Of a stretch of DNA of 64,000 nt, positions 22,720 to 35,800 are shown piece by piece (position 1 is the first letter of the stretch; each line of letters starts with the position of its first letter). Both the position numbers and the translations under genes were made by a program. Location of the stretch: the NCBI RefSeq assembly GCF_004210375.1, contig NC_134837.1:154359310-154423309 (forward strand), in the 5' to 3' direction. Source of the stretch: Tachypleus tridentatus. Taxonomy: Eukaryota > Arthropoda > Merostomata > Xiphosura > Limulidae. The notes under the pieces were generated by a model. That model ran no database searches, was not told the DNA's origin, and worked only from the letters and a program-made list of their open reading frames with translations.

Positions 22720-24253
22720 TATACTGCTGGCAAATGAACATAAAGTAAAAATATGCATTTTGCGTTATTACACTCAACCTCTTATTTGAATAGAGTTTCG
22801 AAATGTGAAAATAAGAAAGAAGGAAATTTTTTTTAGCATTTAATAGGGAAAAAGTGAACACTGTGAAATTAGCCTAAATACTAGCTGGTCAAAAGTTTAA
22901 AACCTACCAAAAAGAAGTCCTAAACAGGGTAGGAAATGGCCAACAAGAGGTCTCGGTAGTGAGTTGCACGGCCGTCATTGCGAATAACTTCAAACATTCG
23001 CTTTGGCATGGTCGATATAAGCGTTTGCAGAAGTCTGGCTGGAATGTTATTCCAGGTGGTGAAGATAGGTTCACGAAGATCATACTCGGTTTGGAATTGA
23101 CGTCCATATCTATAAACTTTCCTTGCCATCCACCCCAAACGTTTTCAATGGGGTTCAGTTCGGGCAAACACGCTGAATGTTCCAAAAGAATCACGTTATT
23201 CGCCATGAAAAAGTCCTTTGTCCTGCGGGCATTGTGGATTTCAGTGTTGTCCTGCTGAAAGATCCAGTCATTTCCACACAAGCGAGGGCCTTCAATCAGT
23301 AAAGATGCTCTTTCCAACATGCCAATGTAGCCAGCTTGACGCCTATGTATAACCTGAAGCTCCATTGTTCCATGTAAGGAGAAAGCACCCCAGATCATGA
23401 TGGAACCTTCTCCACTGTGTTGTGTAGAAAATATCTCTGGTGGGATATCCTTATCGTGCTGCCAGTAACGTAGGAAGCCATCTAAACCATCCAGGTTAAT
23501 TTTTTCTCATCAGAGAACAAAACCTTCTTTCAATTTTCTACGTCCCATGTATTGTGCAAAGTTTAATCGAGCTGTTTCGTGGTGTGGAAGGAGGCGTGGC
23601 CTTTGAAGACGTTTACGGTTGTTAAAACCTTTCTCTCGTAGATGCCGTCTTATTGTTCTTGAGCTGCATTCTGCGTTCGTAAGGGCCGTAATCTGGTTCG
23701 ACGATCAGCTGGTGTCTTGCCGGACAACCCGTCGAATCATCCTGCTCAACGCCGGCAAAATTTTCTTGGACTGACCACTTGAAATTCTCGTTCCGTATCC
23801 CTCAGGGTCTTTTAAGAATTTTGCAACAGCAGTTTTACTGTGCCCAATCTCACCAGCGATGGCACGTTGAGAGAGACCTTGCTTTTGCAGCTTGACAATT
23901 CTGCCACGTTCAAACTCTGTCAACTTTTTAGCCTTTGCTATGTTTTTATCCAATGTAACACAGGAGATGTCAGTGGGAGAGGTTGACAATGCTAATGCTT
24001 GAACACATATGACTAACTTTCGTTACGTGTTTACCGATTAACGCTTAGTTTCAGTATGGTCTTAAACTTTTGACCAGTTAGTATTTAGGATAATTTCAGT
24101 GTTCACATTTTCCCCATTAAATGCTAAAAAAGTTTTTTATTTTTATTTTCCCTTTTCTTGTTTCCATCTTTCGAAGCTCTACTCAAATAACAACGCAAAA
24201 TGCATACTTTTTTCTTTATGTTCATTGGCCTTAAGATTTTGGCCAGCAGTGTA
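22720..24253 (-). mobile_element. Tc1-family DNA transposon with ~200-bp inverted repeats
   Basis: The ends read ATACTGCTGGCAAATGAACA (left) and, reverse-complemented, TACACTGCTGGCCAAAATCT (right), at a TA site. About 200 bp match inverted (22720-22917 and 24056-24253), including GTGAACACTGTGAAATTAGC and TGGTCAAAAGTTTAA. The left arm lacks a dozen bases present in the right. The transposase lies between them on the minus strand. Confidence 0.93.
22904..23989 (-). pseudogene. Tc1 transposase, frameshifted
   Basis: The N-terminal part (minus, 23989-23705) has a helix-turn-helix: LTEFERGRIVKLQKQGLSQR, AIAGEIGHSKTAVAKFLKDP. It then breaks by stops and shifts. Catalytic pieces follow: VLFSDEK (first Asp), [19 protein letters not shown] (second Asp) and [12 protein letters not shown] (Glu). 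Thirty-four residues separate the second Asp and the Glu, which gives DD34E, the Tc1 type. Several stops and frame changes, including between the HTH and DDE parts, make it non-functional. Confidence 0.92.
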
Positions 24254-24265
24254 TATAGATATAAC

Positions 24266-24388
24266 CCACAGTGGCACAGCGATAAGTCTCCAGACTTATA
24301 ACTGTAGAAACCTGGTTTTGACACCAAAAGTGAGTAAACACAGATAGCCTATTGTGTAGCTTTGCGCTTAATTTCAAACAACAACCAG
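24266..24388 (+). mobile_element. SINE with B-type head and A-like tail
   Basis: CCCACAGTGGCACAGCGATA (A box), CCAGACTTATAACTGTAGAA, CCTGGTTTTGACACC (weak B box), ACAGATAGCCTATTGTGTAG, then CTTTGCGCTTAATTTCAAAC. The last part resembles the tail of family A. Confidence 0.75.
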
Positions 24389-24994
24389 CATAAATAATTT
24401 TTTTTTTACCAACCTATCATATGGCACCTTTTCAAAAGCTTTCTAAAAATCCAGATATATCAAATCGGAAATTGATACTTTTACCCTCGTTTACATAAAC
24501 GGTGACATTTTCAAAGAAAGTCGAAGATTTATAGGGCAAAATTTCCCCTTAGTGAAATATTGTTGCCTATCGGATAAAATTCTTGATTTTTTAAATGACT
24601 TTGCCAAACAACATTTATCACACTTTACAAAATTTTTCCCACAACTGATGTAAGACGAATAGGCTTGTAATTACCGGGACAATTTTTTATTACATTATTT
24701 TTTATACACTTTTATTGCAGCATTTATTTTATTTTGGATAATTGTTATATCGATTCTACGACCAACTCTTCTTACTTTTCCTAAAATTTTTTATCCTACT
24801 ATTTTAAAATAGCAAAGCGATACATTTTTATTTCAAGTAATTAAAGTATAGTTAAATGTGTGCTCTACTTATAGAAAAATCTTTAAAAATTAGAAAACAA
24901 AAAAGATCTGACATCTTCTGTTTGTATAATGCTCGCAATAATTGCTTTGTTTTAATGACAAAAGTAAAACAGTAACGTAATCACTATTCTCTTG

Positions 24995-25270
24995 GGCCTG
25001 GCATGGTCTAGCGCGTTAAGGCGTGCGCTTCGTAATCTGAGGGTCGCGGGTTCGCGCCCGAATCGCGCCAAATATGCTCGCCCTCCCAGCTGTGGGGGCG
25101 TTATAATATGACGGTTAATCCCACTATTCGTTGGTAAAAGAGTAGCCCAAGAGTTGGCGGTGGGTGGTGATGACTAGCTGCCTTCCCTCTAGTCTTCCAC
25201 TGCTAAATTAGGGACGGCTAGCACAGATAGCCCTCGAGTAGTGTTGTGCGAAATTCAAAAACAAACAAAC
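24995..25270 (+). mobile_element. SINE family A, full length, near consensus
   Basis: GGCCTGGCATGGTCTAGCGC, TCGCGGGTTCGCGCCC (B box), GTTGGCGGTGGGTGGTGATG, TTAGGGACGGCTAGCACAGA, ending AAATTCAAAAACAAACAAAC. It is one of the best-preserved copies here. Confidence 0.95.
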
Positions 25271-27290
25271 TATTCTCTTTCTTTTCAGAGAAACTAGATT
25301 GCGGTGTCATCCTGATATGTACAAAATATGTACGTTCCTTAACATTGAAAACGGGGATTTTATATATTAAAAGTTCTCATTTATTTCGGAAAATGTAACG
25401 ATTGGAAACGAAGCTTTTAATATCAGTAATAAAATTAAGGTAAACTTATCTTTCTTTCAATAAACAATCACAAATAGAAATTAAAGGTTATTCAGTTTAA
25501 ATGGGGTAATCAAGTACCTGTAACTTGAAAAAAATGTGTATCTGAATACTTCAGTATCCTATTATGTAATATGCTACTATGAATGTGTATTTGTTTGCAC
25601 TTTAAATTAAGGTGGAAGAGATGGTAAGAAAAGTGACTTGTCATTTTATGGTGTTTTTAGGAAATTAAACTATATAAGGATGAAATAAAAATATTAATTT
25701 AAGTTAAAAGCTATTTTTAGTTTGTAAAATAGCTTTGAAATTATACTTTAGTTGAATGACAAATAACTATAAATGTTAATGTGTCAGATAACAAGTTTTA
25801 GTTAGGCTTAGCGATTAGCGTACAGTGCAGTATTGTAATACTAAATTAGGATTACTAACTTTCACTAAGAAATTAGTACTACTGTTAGTTTTAATAGCCA
25901 AAGTTTTGGACTATTTAGTTTTATCAATATTTGTCATTAAGCTGTTAAAATTAAGACGAGGCCCAGGGTACAAATGTTTCATACTGCTACTACTACTAAT
26001 ATATAAAGTAATTAACTGAAAATAATAAAATATAAATTATAATAATATTAATAGCAAAAGTTAACAGTTTAAAGTTGCAGAGTATGTTTGATTAATTTAT
26101 GTATAATGTAATGTAGAAAGTTTTAACATATTATTGCAAAAACGTTTTTTGATTAGGTTATTTCTATTATGTACGTTTTTGTTCTGTTACTGGCTTCCAT
26201 GAATAAATTTTCATCGCATATTTTTAATTTCCACAGAAAGTTACAATAAGTTTCATATTCGTTTATTGCAACTTACAGAGTGCATCATTAATTTTTGTGT
26301 GTGTATACATACATACACACTTGACAGTATTTTTACTTGTTCTCTTGTTATAAGGTTTCTGTTTGTTGAGAGATATTAGGAATCAGAACATCTTTGATGA
26401 GTCAAAAAACCAATTGTTGTCCCATAATTATGGATATCAATACTAATATTTCAATATGATTTGTGAATGTTTATTTTGCTTTAGTTAAATGACTTTGCAA
26501 AGAATTTCTGTTCTTTCCAAAAAAATTCTATTTTGGCTTATATCTAGTTTAAATTACTGGTAAATTTTTAAGTATCTATAATTTAATTTGTGACATTAAT
26601 ATTGGTAAAATGTAAGATGATTAGGTTTCTCAAAACAAATCATAAAAGCTACTGTTAAAAGTAAATGAAGTAATGAAAGTTTTTGTTCAAAACCAAAAAA
26701 TTTGATATGATACGTTTTTATGCAACCATTAACTGGAAAGTGGCTTAATGTATTGGGTGGGTAACTTGAAGATATTAAAGACTAACAAACTTGTGTATGT
26801 GTAAAGGTTGTTTAGGGATAAGTGAGGTGGAATTCTTAGTGTATAATAGATTCTAGAATTAAGTTGTCAAGAAAAATGTTGGGACTTAATTTCAACTTAC
26901 AGGAGATTAAGAAGTATATAGTACATTATATTTCTAGAGTTTGCTTAGTTGAGGATAAGTTAGAGATAGCCTTGGAAAATATTGTTGGAGTGGGCAATGT
27001 GTATTAATTTGTGGATGGAAAGGTAAGAAAAACATGCATCACAATTGACACAGAAAAAAAATTGTGTTCTTAAATTTTCCCTTTTAAGATAATGTTCACA
27101 GTTCTTGAAAAAAGAGGAGTGAAATCAATGCTGATAGAATAAAATGAAAAGAGAAAATGTGTATCTTTTACTGTTGCATCTTTTCAGTTTGTATTTGGTG
27201 ATGTAAGAACATATGGAAACAAGCCAAATTAATAACATTTATAGGAATAAAATGTATGGCTATGACTCTTACACTTTCTTCACTTGAAAA
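25271..27290. other. Intergenic, nothing recognised
   Basis: AT-rich DNA with a short TG/CATA simple repeat near 26296-26320. The 64-codon frame at 25825 is leucine-rich, low-complexity and unsupported. Confidence 0.55.
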
Positions 27291-28450
27291 CTTGCTTTAG
27301 AGAAAATGCTTAGATCTCACAGGATTTATCTAAGTAGACTTCTCTTTCAAAGCTCAAGCCCATCCGTTTACAATTCATCTGGAAGGATTTTACATGGAGG
27401 ATGAATTCACTGGCTCTGCATTTCCATCATTATAGGGCCATTGTTTTCTCCTTTCTGTATCCTGGGAAGTATTGTTTGCTGTGACTATTCTTCATGTGGC
27501 TGGTCAAGATCTTTAGTCAGTATTGGATCCCATTCATTATTTAATTTGTTCTGAAACCTTTGTTGGTTTGTTTGATGGATGTCTTCACTATTCTCCTTTA
27601 TAGTCTTTTAGACATAAAGCTTCTGGTTTCCAAGGCTGTCATTCCCTTTTTCTTCCTGTGTGTGAGATTCTGTCTCTTTTGGGGACTATAGACACACTAG
27701 AGTTCTTTCTTCATCTGAATGTTCTTTTGTTTCCCTCAGTGAACTATGGTATTTTAGTGGGATATGCCCTGTGATCCATTGTTGTATCTACATGACTCTG
27801 GGAATTCATCTTTCATCACCATATCTAGATTTGCATATGCTCATAGAGGCATCTCAAGCCAGGTGGCATGAAATTCCAGTAATCTTAATCTTTTTGGATG
27901 TGTAATCTCCTGTAAAGCAGTTTTCCACATCTGCATTCTCAAGATGTAGGCAGTTCAGTGATCATCCACCATTCTATGTTACAGCTAATTGAATACTCTG
28001 TTATGAATTATTTTGACTAATCCATTGTCATTTCCTGTATCAGTCTTGAGGGACCTACTTTTGCTGCAGACCTCTGTTTTCTTATTCTCTGTGGGGTTGT
28101 TCCTAACAACAGTAACCTACTGTGTTTGTGGAATTTTGGATTTAGTGGTGTATATCAGTTATCCTGCATAGACCTAATCTTTCTGACAGGGTAATATGCA
28201 TGTTCCCTGGTGTTTTATGGAGTGTTACCATTTTGGGAATCATCTTGTTCACACATTTCTGACTTGCCCCCTACACAAAGCTAGCAATATTATGACTACT
28301 AGTTCTTGAATTAGAGAACCTGATGGTAACCCTTCTGAGTCAGGACTGATCCACCATCTTTCTTTATGTTTATATTCAACATTTTCCTAAGATGATGTTT
28401 TTAATTCACAACATCTTACCAGCTTACACTGTATTGTAAGTACAGTCTAT

Positions 28451-29499
28451 AGATAATTCCAGAGTCCAGTGTTTAAGTTGAACTTACTAACGTTTCCATT
28501 TATTGAGATATAAATAACCTTTCGTAATGTGTGACAAAAGCCTTTTGAAGTTTCTTATTTGACATACTTGTTTATAACTAATATAAAGAATTTATTGGAA
28601 ACTACAAGTTTCCAGTGATATTTTTAAAACTGATGGCAGATTAAATATGTTAACATGATATCTTGAATTTTTAACATGATAGTAAGGGAAGTTGGCACTT
28701 GTAGCATTTAACAATTTTCATAATCTACTAGTGACCAAGCTAGAAAGACAGTTAAATTATAGTTGATTTTGGATATTCTATATTAGTGATTTATGTACTA
28801 TTTATTTTGTAAAATTTATACTTGAAATATATATTAATGTTTTGTCAAAAACATTTAGAGAAAAGCACTTTAGGCTCATGCAACAAGGAGTACACAAATC
28901 CAAAGCTGCTTGTACACTTATGTTCACCATTCAGGCAGAAGAAAACCAAATGTCATACAAACCAGGTAATAAAATTAAAAATAAAACACATGAAAAATTA
29001 AACAAAAAAATTGTCAAAATATATTAAGTATTGAAAGAAGAAAAAGGCAAGTTCATTTTGTTTGACAATTTTCGCTTCAGTTTCATGGAACATTGATAAT
29101 TTTGTTAGTGTTAAATGGAGAAAATAAAAGGTAAAATACTAATTTTCATATTTAAAAATAAAGAGCTTGTGATATTTATTTAGGAGGTTCCAGATATTAT
29201 GCAAATTAAATGTGAAAACTGCAGGATCAATAGAATAAAAATCATCATGTACCTCAGACTAGTCAGAGTCTTATTAAATTCACAGACATATTTATTCAAA
29301 ATTCTGATATTCTTTTAGTACAAATTACCTGTAATATTTACTAAAAGCTTATAAAGTTTTGTAAAGATAGTTTGATAAATTTGTAATTAGGGTAAACCTG
29401 ACTGTGCTCTGCTTCATAGAAGCAAAGGTGGGTGTTAAACACCAGTACCATCTAAGTAGAGTTAAAGGCACTTAAAATTGTCTTGGGATTTCTGTACTT
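28451..29499. other. Intergenic, nothing recognised
   Basis: AT-rich. The 61-codon frame at 28842 has no recognisable motif. Confidence 0.5.
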
Positions 29500-30499
29500 G
29501 TCAATATTTGTCGTCTTTAATTTTAATCAAGTTCAACAACTCTTCTGACGTAGCTCTTCCTCCTTGGAAGGTGACACCTTTGGCATTTTAATATCTCATC
29601 ACCATCTTATGGCTTCTCTTGTCTATGGTAGTTTACACTCCTGGAATGAAATATTGCAGTTAGAGATATAGAAAGCTCTTTATACTTTTGTGTCACATTC
29701 TTTGCACCATTTTGTGTTTTTTTTCAACCTCCAGGTTTTGTTTTCCTCCTGTCACCATTGCTCACTCTTTTCAGAGGTTTAGAGGAGGTGTTATTATTTC
29801 TTCTAATTTCAGTCTAGCCTTTTACCTCTGACCAAAAAAACAATATAAACAAAACAAAATAGTGAAATCACACTTACTACCTAATAATACCAAAGACAAT
29901 AGAAGCCATTATCTCTCTCCTAAAAGTTAAATTGATTAGAGAATAGCAGAAAGTTTTAAGCTCATCTCCCTCTGCATAGTAACTGCTGTTGAGATGGGGT
30001 TTTACTGCAAGACTGTTTTAGTAGTGGAAATATTTTTTTTTTTATGCTGTACTGCATGTGGTGTGTTTCCCAACCCATTCAACTGGCTAGTTCTTATTGT
30101 CCCTATTTGTGGTAATCTATTGCACAGTCTCTTACTGTGGAACCTTATACAGATACTGAGATTGTTGCTGTTTGATCCAGGTACTTCTTTGTTGTTCTTT
30201 CCTCATGAATGTCTACCTTTCAGTTTTTGTCTAGTGGAGTGAGAGAATCATTACTTTTTCAGTACTAAGCTATTTGGGTGGTCAGTATGGAGAGGCTCTC
30301 TTTAGATTGGTGTGCACCCATTATTATGGGATAATTGAAGTGCACCCACCAGTTGGAAGGAAGGTAGGGGTGTCTAACTAGAAGTGTAGTACAGACCACC
30401 TCAACATTAAGCATCAACCCATTCCTGTTGTTGTGACTAACTGATTGTGTCTTGATTTCTTGTTCATATGCATACTTGAAATGATTCATGCTTTTTTAA

Positions 30500-31699
30500 G
30501 TGTATGAACTAAGTCTTTGGCTTTATATAATGTCTTGGCCATACTTAATGATGTGCTGACATTTCATGAATTACAGGATGGCTGAGTATTCTTTGCATTG
30601 CACTCACCTTTGAGATACTTTAGCACCATACAAAAAGTTCATTTGACAAAGCCATTTTCCATTACTTCTTTCTTGTATTTTACAAAGTATTTCTAGCTTG
30701 AGATGGATATAAGCCCTCCTTCTTCTTAGTGAGAGATGCACTGCATAATTTTTTTCCCCTTTTGTTATTATATTCTCAGAAAGGAGTTCTTGTTTTTACT
30801 TTATTTTTGTATACTGATGCCTAAACTATTTTTTTAATGTGAGATTTTCTATGTGTGTTCTATGGAGAAGTAACATGTCCTGAAGTTAAAACTTTCATTT
30901 CTTAAAAATGGTCAGGTAGTTAAGGCAATCAACTCATAATCCGGAACTGTCTACCCTAGTTTTTCACTTATTGTATGTATCTTGCCTTTTTAAAACTTGG
31001 GAATGAGTTTTGGTATATACAAAGTGTTTGGTAGGAGTAGTATGTATGGAGAATATATTGGTTTCCTGTTGGTGGAGTTATATAGTGCTAATTGCATGAT
31101 AGAATCTCATAGTACACATTTTAAATGTGAGTGTGGAAGATCATTCAAAGGCTTGTCACGTGGGCAAAAACGTTTATGGTATTTGGTGTAAGATATTAGC
31201 TGTCTGTTCTGTGGAATGGTAGTCAACTTTATGCAAGTGGTTTACCACAAAATAAATTGCATAGAAACTTTATATAGGAATCTTCTTATGTGGAAAGGAG
31301 GACAGTATTGATTGGTGCAACTATTAGGCCTTTAAGGTAACAGGCCATGAAATCATCACTTTTATGGTAAGGCCAATTAGATTTACAAAGTAACAGTACA
31401 TAAGTTTTAACCCTTTCACTGTCATAATGCATGAGTTAAGATTAAAAAATGAGATATGCTGATATGAAGTACGCTGTGGCCTAAAAAAAGATTCCTCATT
31501 TCCCTCCTGACCCAAAATGATGTTCGACCTAAAAGTCATATACAGATTTGAGGCAATCTCCCTACTTATTAATTTGTTTAACTTTGAGAGGAATCAAACA
31601 AAATCTCTGGAAGAAAGAGCATTTTAAAGGTTTTCAGGATTTGACCACTGATGACCTTACAAATCATAAACAAATTTCAGGCATCTCTATCCACTTACT
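30500..31699. other. Intergenic, mostly unrecognised
   Basis: A short stretch at 30907-30950 (GGTCAGGTAGTTAAGGCAAT, CTCATAATCCGG) may be a fragment of a SINE A head. The rest shows nothing. Confidence 0.45.
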
Positions 31700-31700
31700 T

Positions 31701-31979
31701 GGCCTGGCATGGCCAAGTGTGTTAAGGGGTTTGACTCATAATTTGGGTGTCGTGGGTTTGAATCCCGGTCGCACCACACCTGCTTGCCCTTTCAGCCGTG
31801 GGGACATTATAATGTGATGGTCAATCCCACTATTTGTTGTTAAAAGAGTAGCCCAACAGTTGGCGGTGGATGGTGATGACTAACTGCCTTTCCTCTAGTC
31901 TTACACTGCTAAATTAGGGACTGCTAGCACAGATAGCCCTTGAGTACCTTTGTGCAAAATTCAAAAACAAACAAACAAA
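31701..31979 (+). mobile_element. SINE family A, full length
   Basis: GGCCTGGCATGGCCAAGTGT, GGGTTTGAATCCCGGTCGCA (B box), CAATCCCACTATTTGTTG and ACAGTTGGCGGTGGATGGTG, ending CAAAAACAAACAAACAAA. It lies within the DIRS-like remnant. Confidence 0.94.
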
Positions 31980-32965
31980 TCAATGAGTTCATTGGCAGGG
32001 AGAAGTTAGAGTGGTATGTTTCTGGAGTGTAATGCATATCCATCTTTGATTTATTATTAACACACCTACTTCCACAACAGGCAAGGGGTCCATAGAGATT
32101 GATGATTGAGTAAAAGTTACTAAGTATCCATAATAACATATTTCCAGTATGGTACCTTCTTCCTGCAGTTGGCTTGGGACTCATGTGACTACCAGTTGAG
32201 AAGATGTATGCAGATTATATGTACTTTTGTCACACAGCTGGATTTGATTTATGATGTTTGGTAGAGGAGGTGAGCACACAATGTACAATGGTCTGAACAA
32301 GCTATCCTGCTTCACCACATATATTGGTAAACTAATGGCTTATTTGCAAGTACTCAGATGGTCATGAACATATTCTACTGATCCTTGTGACACATTTCAG
32401 GACTTTTGTTTATTAAATTCCTGTACACATGCAAAGAGTATTCTTTAGATGAGAAGAGATGCAGTCTCCCATGGGTGTGCTTGTATGGAACCCATACTCC
32501 ATGGGCTACCTTTAGATATTTTGAAGAGGAGGCCTATTTAGGTAATCTTTTCACTAGCCCCCCCACTATTTCAATGTAGAAATTTAGGTATCTGTATGAA
32601 ATTTAATTTCAAAGTTAACATTTTTCCTTCCCTGAAAATATATTTCTAATAGAAACTCACATCCAGATAAGTTCCTACACATCTTCCCAGCTTTCTTGGT
32701 ACACTAGTTTTTTTTTTATTGCTTTATCAAATAATGAGTATTCTCATGCATAAATGTAAAGGGAGGATTTGTGCTAGGAAGTGTTTCACACTCCTACTGG
32801 TGGAGGGTTTTGCCTCATCGTACATCATTATGTAGTAACTCAAATTCATCTGAATACAATTTTAGGTGGGAGCTTTCACAATGATGATGGCATACAATCT
32901 CTCAGGCAGATAGGTGTTGCTTTAAAAATATAATAACTGTGTATGAACATATATTTTCAGGTAAG

Positions 32966-33889
32966 AAATTGATTTAAGTAAGAAAGAACACTGATTCTGG
33001 AGGCACTGCAACAAAGATGATAAAGGTTAAGTTGGACTGAACTTTGTCAATAACATTTTATTTTTTTCTGTTCTGGACCCTACAGTCCAATTAATTGTTA
33101 TCTCTTCAAGTCATACCAATATGATTTCATAGTTAATATTCTGTGTGCTACCTTATCAACATATTTTTGAAAATACATGTATACACACCTTGTTTCACAG
33201 AGACAACAAGTAACATCCTTGAAATTTAACAGTTACATAAGAAATAAAATAAGGATAAAGATGGTAACAGAAGGTAACTCAACTTATTGACAGAAGGCAC
33301 TTCATGTTATGGAGTTATTTTTTCTTCCACTAAAACATTCAACTAAAGCATCACATCTCTGTACTTAGCTGTTAATAAATTTGATCTGGTTGGGACTTGT
33401 ATCTGTTTTAGGCCAGTAATGTACCAACTGAGTCACCAAGCATATAATTCTTTTTACTCTGTTGAAGACTAACCAACACAAACACATTCAAACAACACAG
33501 ATGTCAATTTTAGATCTGCAGCACACATTACCAATCAACAATTTCAGAATTGAAATATGGTCCTCCAGTTGATATCACACACTTAATACTTGACTAACCA
33601 TTGAGCCAAGCATGTACATGTATCATTTTTCTTATCATCATATTTTTTTTATGACCTTCAGAAGTATAATCCTTATAACATCAGTATAATTGATAAGAAT
33701 GTTAAAAAACATACACTATCAGGACTTAATAGTGGTACCTTCAGTTCACACAAATGTCTTGATTAGTTTTCTGCTGAGCTGCTTCATTAAGTATCTCAGT
33801 TACATAATTTTCCCCTAATTTTACTGTTATATAATCAAAAAATAAAAGGTTTTAACAGCTCATGTATTACATCAGATGAGTCATTCTAC
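32966..33889. other. Intergenic, nothing recognised
   Basis: No motif, repeat or exon identified. Confidence 0.5.
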
Positions 33890-34101
33890 AAATTGAGAAA
33901 TAATTCTTGATGATGAGAAACCCACTTGAAATAAAAATATATCTCAGAGTGGCTGGTTTGAGTATTAACACTTTTATTGTTAAGCAGAGAACTACATTAT
34001 GACTTTTTTTGTTAACCTGAAGATGACCTAGGAAGGTTGAAATGTTGTTCTCTGCTTATCAATAAAAGTGTTAATACCCATACCAGCCATTCTGAGATAC
34101 A
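33890..34101 (+). mobile_element. Penelope-like fragment, second subfamily, long hairpin
   Basis: The left arm at about 33945-33992 (TCTCAGAGTGGCTGGTTTGA, TATTAACACTTTTATTG.TAAGCAGAGAAC) is the reverse complement of the right arm at about 34046-34101 (GTTCTCTGCTTATCAATAAA ... CCAGCCATTCTGAGA). Between them is a hammerhead-like motif. GAGAAACCCACTTG just to the left is the inverted form of the tail of the 35.8-kb copy. No clear TSD was found. Confidence 0.65.
34013..34051 (+). ncRNA. Hammerhead ribozyme motif, Penelope type
   Basis: TAAC-CTGAAGA-T-GACC-TAGGAA-GGTT-GAAA-TG-TT-GTTC. Core CUGA.GA and GAAA are intact, stem II is 4 bp with one G-U, and stem III is only 2 bp without a loop. Stem I pairs AAC with GTT. 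Confidence 0.5.
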
Positions 34102-34109
34102 CTTTAAAT

Positions 34110-35786
34110 TGAGGAATTGTTTTGTTGGAAAAAAGTGTGGAATCTTACAGAATTACAAGTAATCTTGCATGAATACAGTACATTATTGTGCAGTTATTTG
34201 CATATTTTGTACTGTACCAGTACTTATAAACACAAATATTTAAGAACATATAACACCAACTTAGTAACGTATGATAATTTTCATACAGATGTTAAAGTGA
34301 ATTAAGCATTTATAATTTTGTGTATAAACTTTATAGAGAATAGAAAAATAAAATGTGCTGTATTTTTATTACTTTGCAAATATAGTTCTAAAGGTTGGTC
34401 TAACAATTATATATATTTAACAATTGAAACTTGATATTTTGGTGGATTTCCATAATTACACAATTGAGGGAAGCAAAACATTTTGTGCATTTCACAAATG
34501 ATTTTGCTTCTGTGGACAAAACTATGGTAGTAATAAATGAAATATTTGTATATTTGTTAACATTAGTGTTTTCTTTATTTTCTCCAATTCTCTGATAGTT
34601 CTGTTTCTCTCTCATTTTTATCTAAGACACTAAAGCCTTTACATTAAGATAAGATTTTTATTGTATTGGGACTGACTAAAGTCATTTTGGTAATTAGTGG
34701 ATATTTATAAGGCGTATTTTTATGATTGGCTACATATTTGTTTTTAATATTATGAATTTTTATCAAATGGTTTAATCTACTATAGTTAACAGTTTTGAGT
34801 CTAAAGTATATTGTAAAGGTTTCTGTTATGGTCATATTTTGACACACAATTATCATGCAATATTAAAACCTCTTTCTGGTAAGAAACAATGCAGCTATTT
34901 AAAACAATCACATACAGTATTGCAGTATTAGGCATAATATGTACATTTTGGAAGTTAGTTTGAATTAACCAAGAATTATTAGTTCTTCCTTTTCCATAAA
35001 TTTATGACTACATCAACCGTGTTTGTTTGTTACTAGTATTTTGAAGTTATCAATCAATACTTCTATTTATGTTGTACAATATCCCAAAGTTTCTGTTTTA
35101 ATGGGAACTTACACACACTTGTTTAAAATTCTCATTATCACATCTGTGCAAAAATATGCCAAGAGTCTTCAAAATGTTAAGCCTTTATTTGATCAGTCCA
35201 TAGCACTGTTTTATTTGTTCTTTCAGTTTTTATAATTTTTTTTACAAAATTTAAATGTCTATCGTGTACAATATTGGACATATTTATCTATAATCTTTGC
35301 CACATGAATCACCTTCTTGCGACTGCCTTGGAAGTGAATATTTTTATTGGAGGTTCTAACTCCATGCTTACCTTGCCTTATTACTTAAGAGTAATTCTGA
35401 GGGTTGTTTGGACCAACTCCTGTCTAGATGTTTCTCTTGGATGCATACTCCTTTCATTGGAGTTATAAACCATGAATTTCAGTAAAATTATTCAAACCTA
35501 AGTTCTACATTTTTTTCTTAGTTTTTGACATACCATAAACAAAGAAAAAAAATGTAGAATTGACACTTAAATGAGTTACTGAAAGCGTTGATGACTTAAA
35601 ACATGCTAAAAATAAGTATATGTCATTCTTAAAGAAGTATCAATGGATCAAATCCATTTAATGTGCATTTAATGGTTCTCAGTTGTTGACATGCAGATAG
35701 ATCATTAAAATTATGACATATATGTAATTGTTGTAATGTAATTATAGAGCATTATGTGGACATAATACATACGCTACAGGGAATAC
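34110..35786. other. Intergenic, nothing recognised
   Basis: AT-rich sequence upstream of AMBRA1. Short frames on both strands are unsupported. Confidence 0.5.
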
Positions 35787-35800
35787 ATTATTCAGGTTTT

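Larger units (their letters stand above)
22490..24790 (-). mobile_element. CR1/L2-like LINE RT fragment split by a Tc1 element and a SINE
   Basis: Minus-strand reading of 24790-24400 gives NCPGNYKPIRLTSVVGKIL and DLIYLDF.KAFEKVPYDRL. Beyond the insertions, 22719-22490 gives VRPQGSVLGSLF (compare GVPQGSVLGPLLF) and DDRMINKVLKLVHNI (position of the FADD block). The three RT blocks are in the correct order, so the parts were once continuous. Stops and frameshifts show it is dead. Inserts: Tc1 at 22720-24253 and SINE at 24266-24388. Confidence 0.78.
27300..32965 (+). mobile_element. Fragmented DIRS-like element (several pieces)
   Basis: T-rich decayed pieces at about 27300-28450 and 29500-30500, and a clearer 3' part at 31990-32965. 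The last is collinear with 40500-41335 and 54420-55140: GATGAGAAGAGATGCAGTCT.CC, CCATGGGCTACCTT, CTAATAGAAACTCACATC, CACTCCTACTGGTGGAGGG and a terminal ATTTTCAGGTAAG. It contains a SINE at 31701-31979. Whether the pieces come from one insertion is uncertain. Confidence 0.45.

Noticed and set aside
22959..23258. 99-codon plus-strand frame
   Set aside because: Antisense shadow of the Tc1 transposase, which has the DDE motifs on the minus strand.
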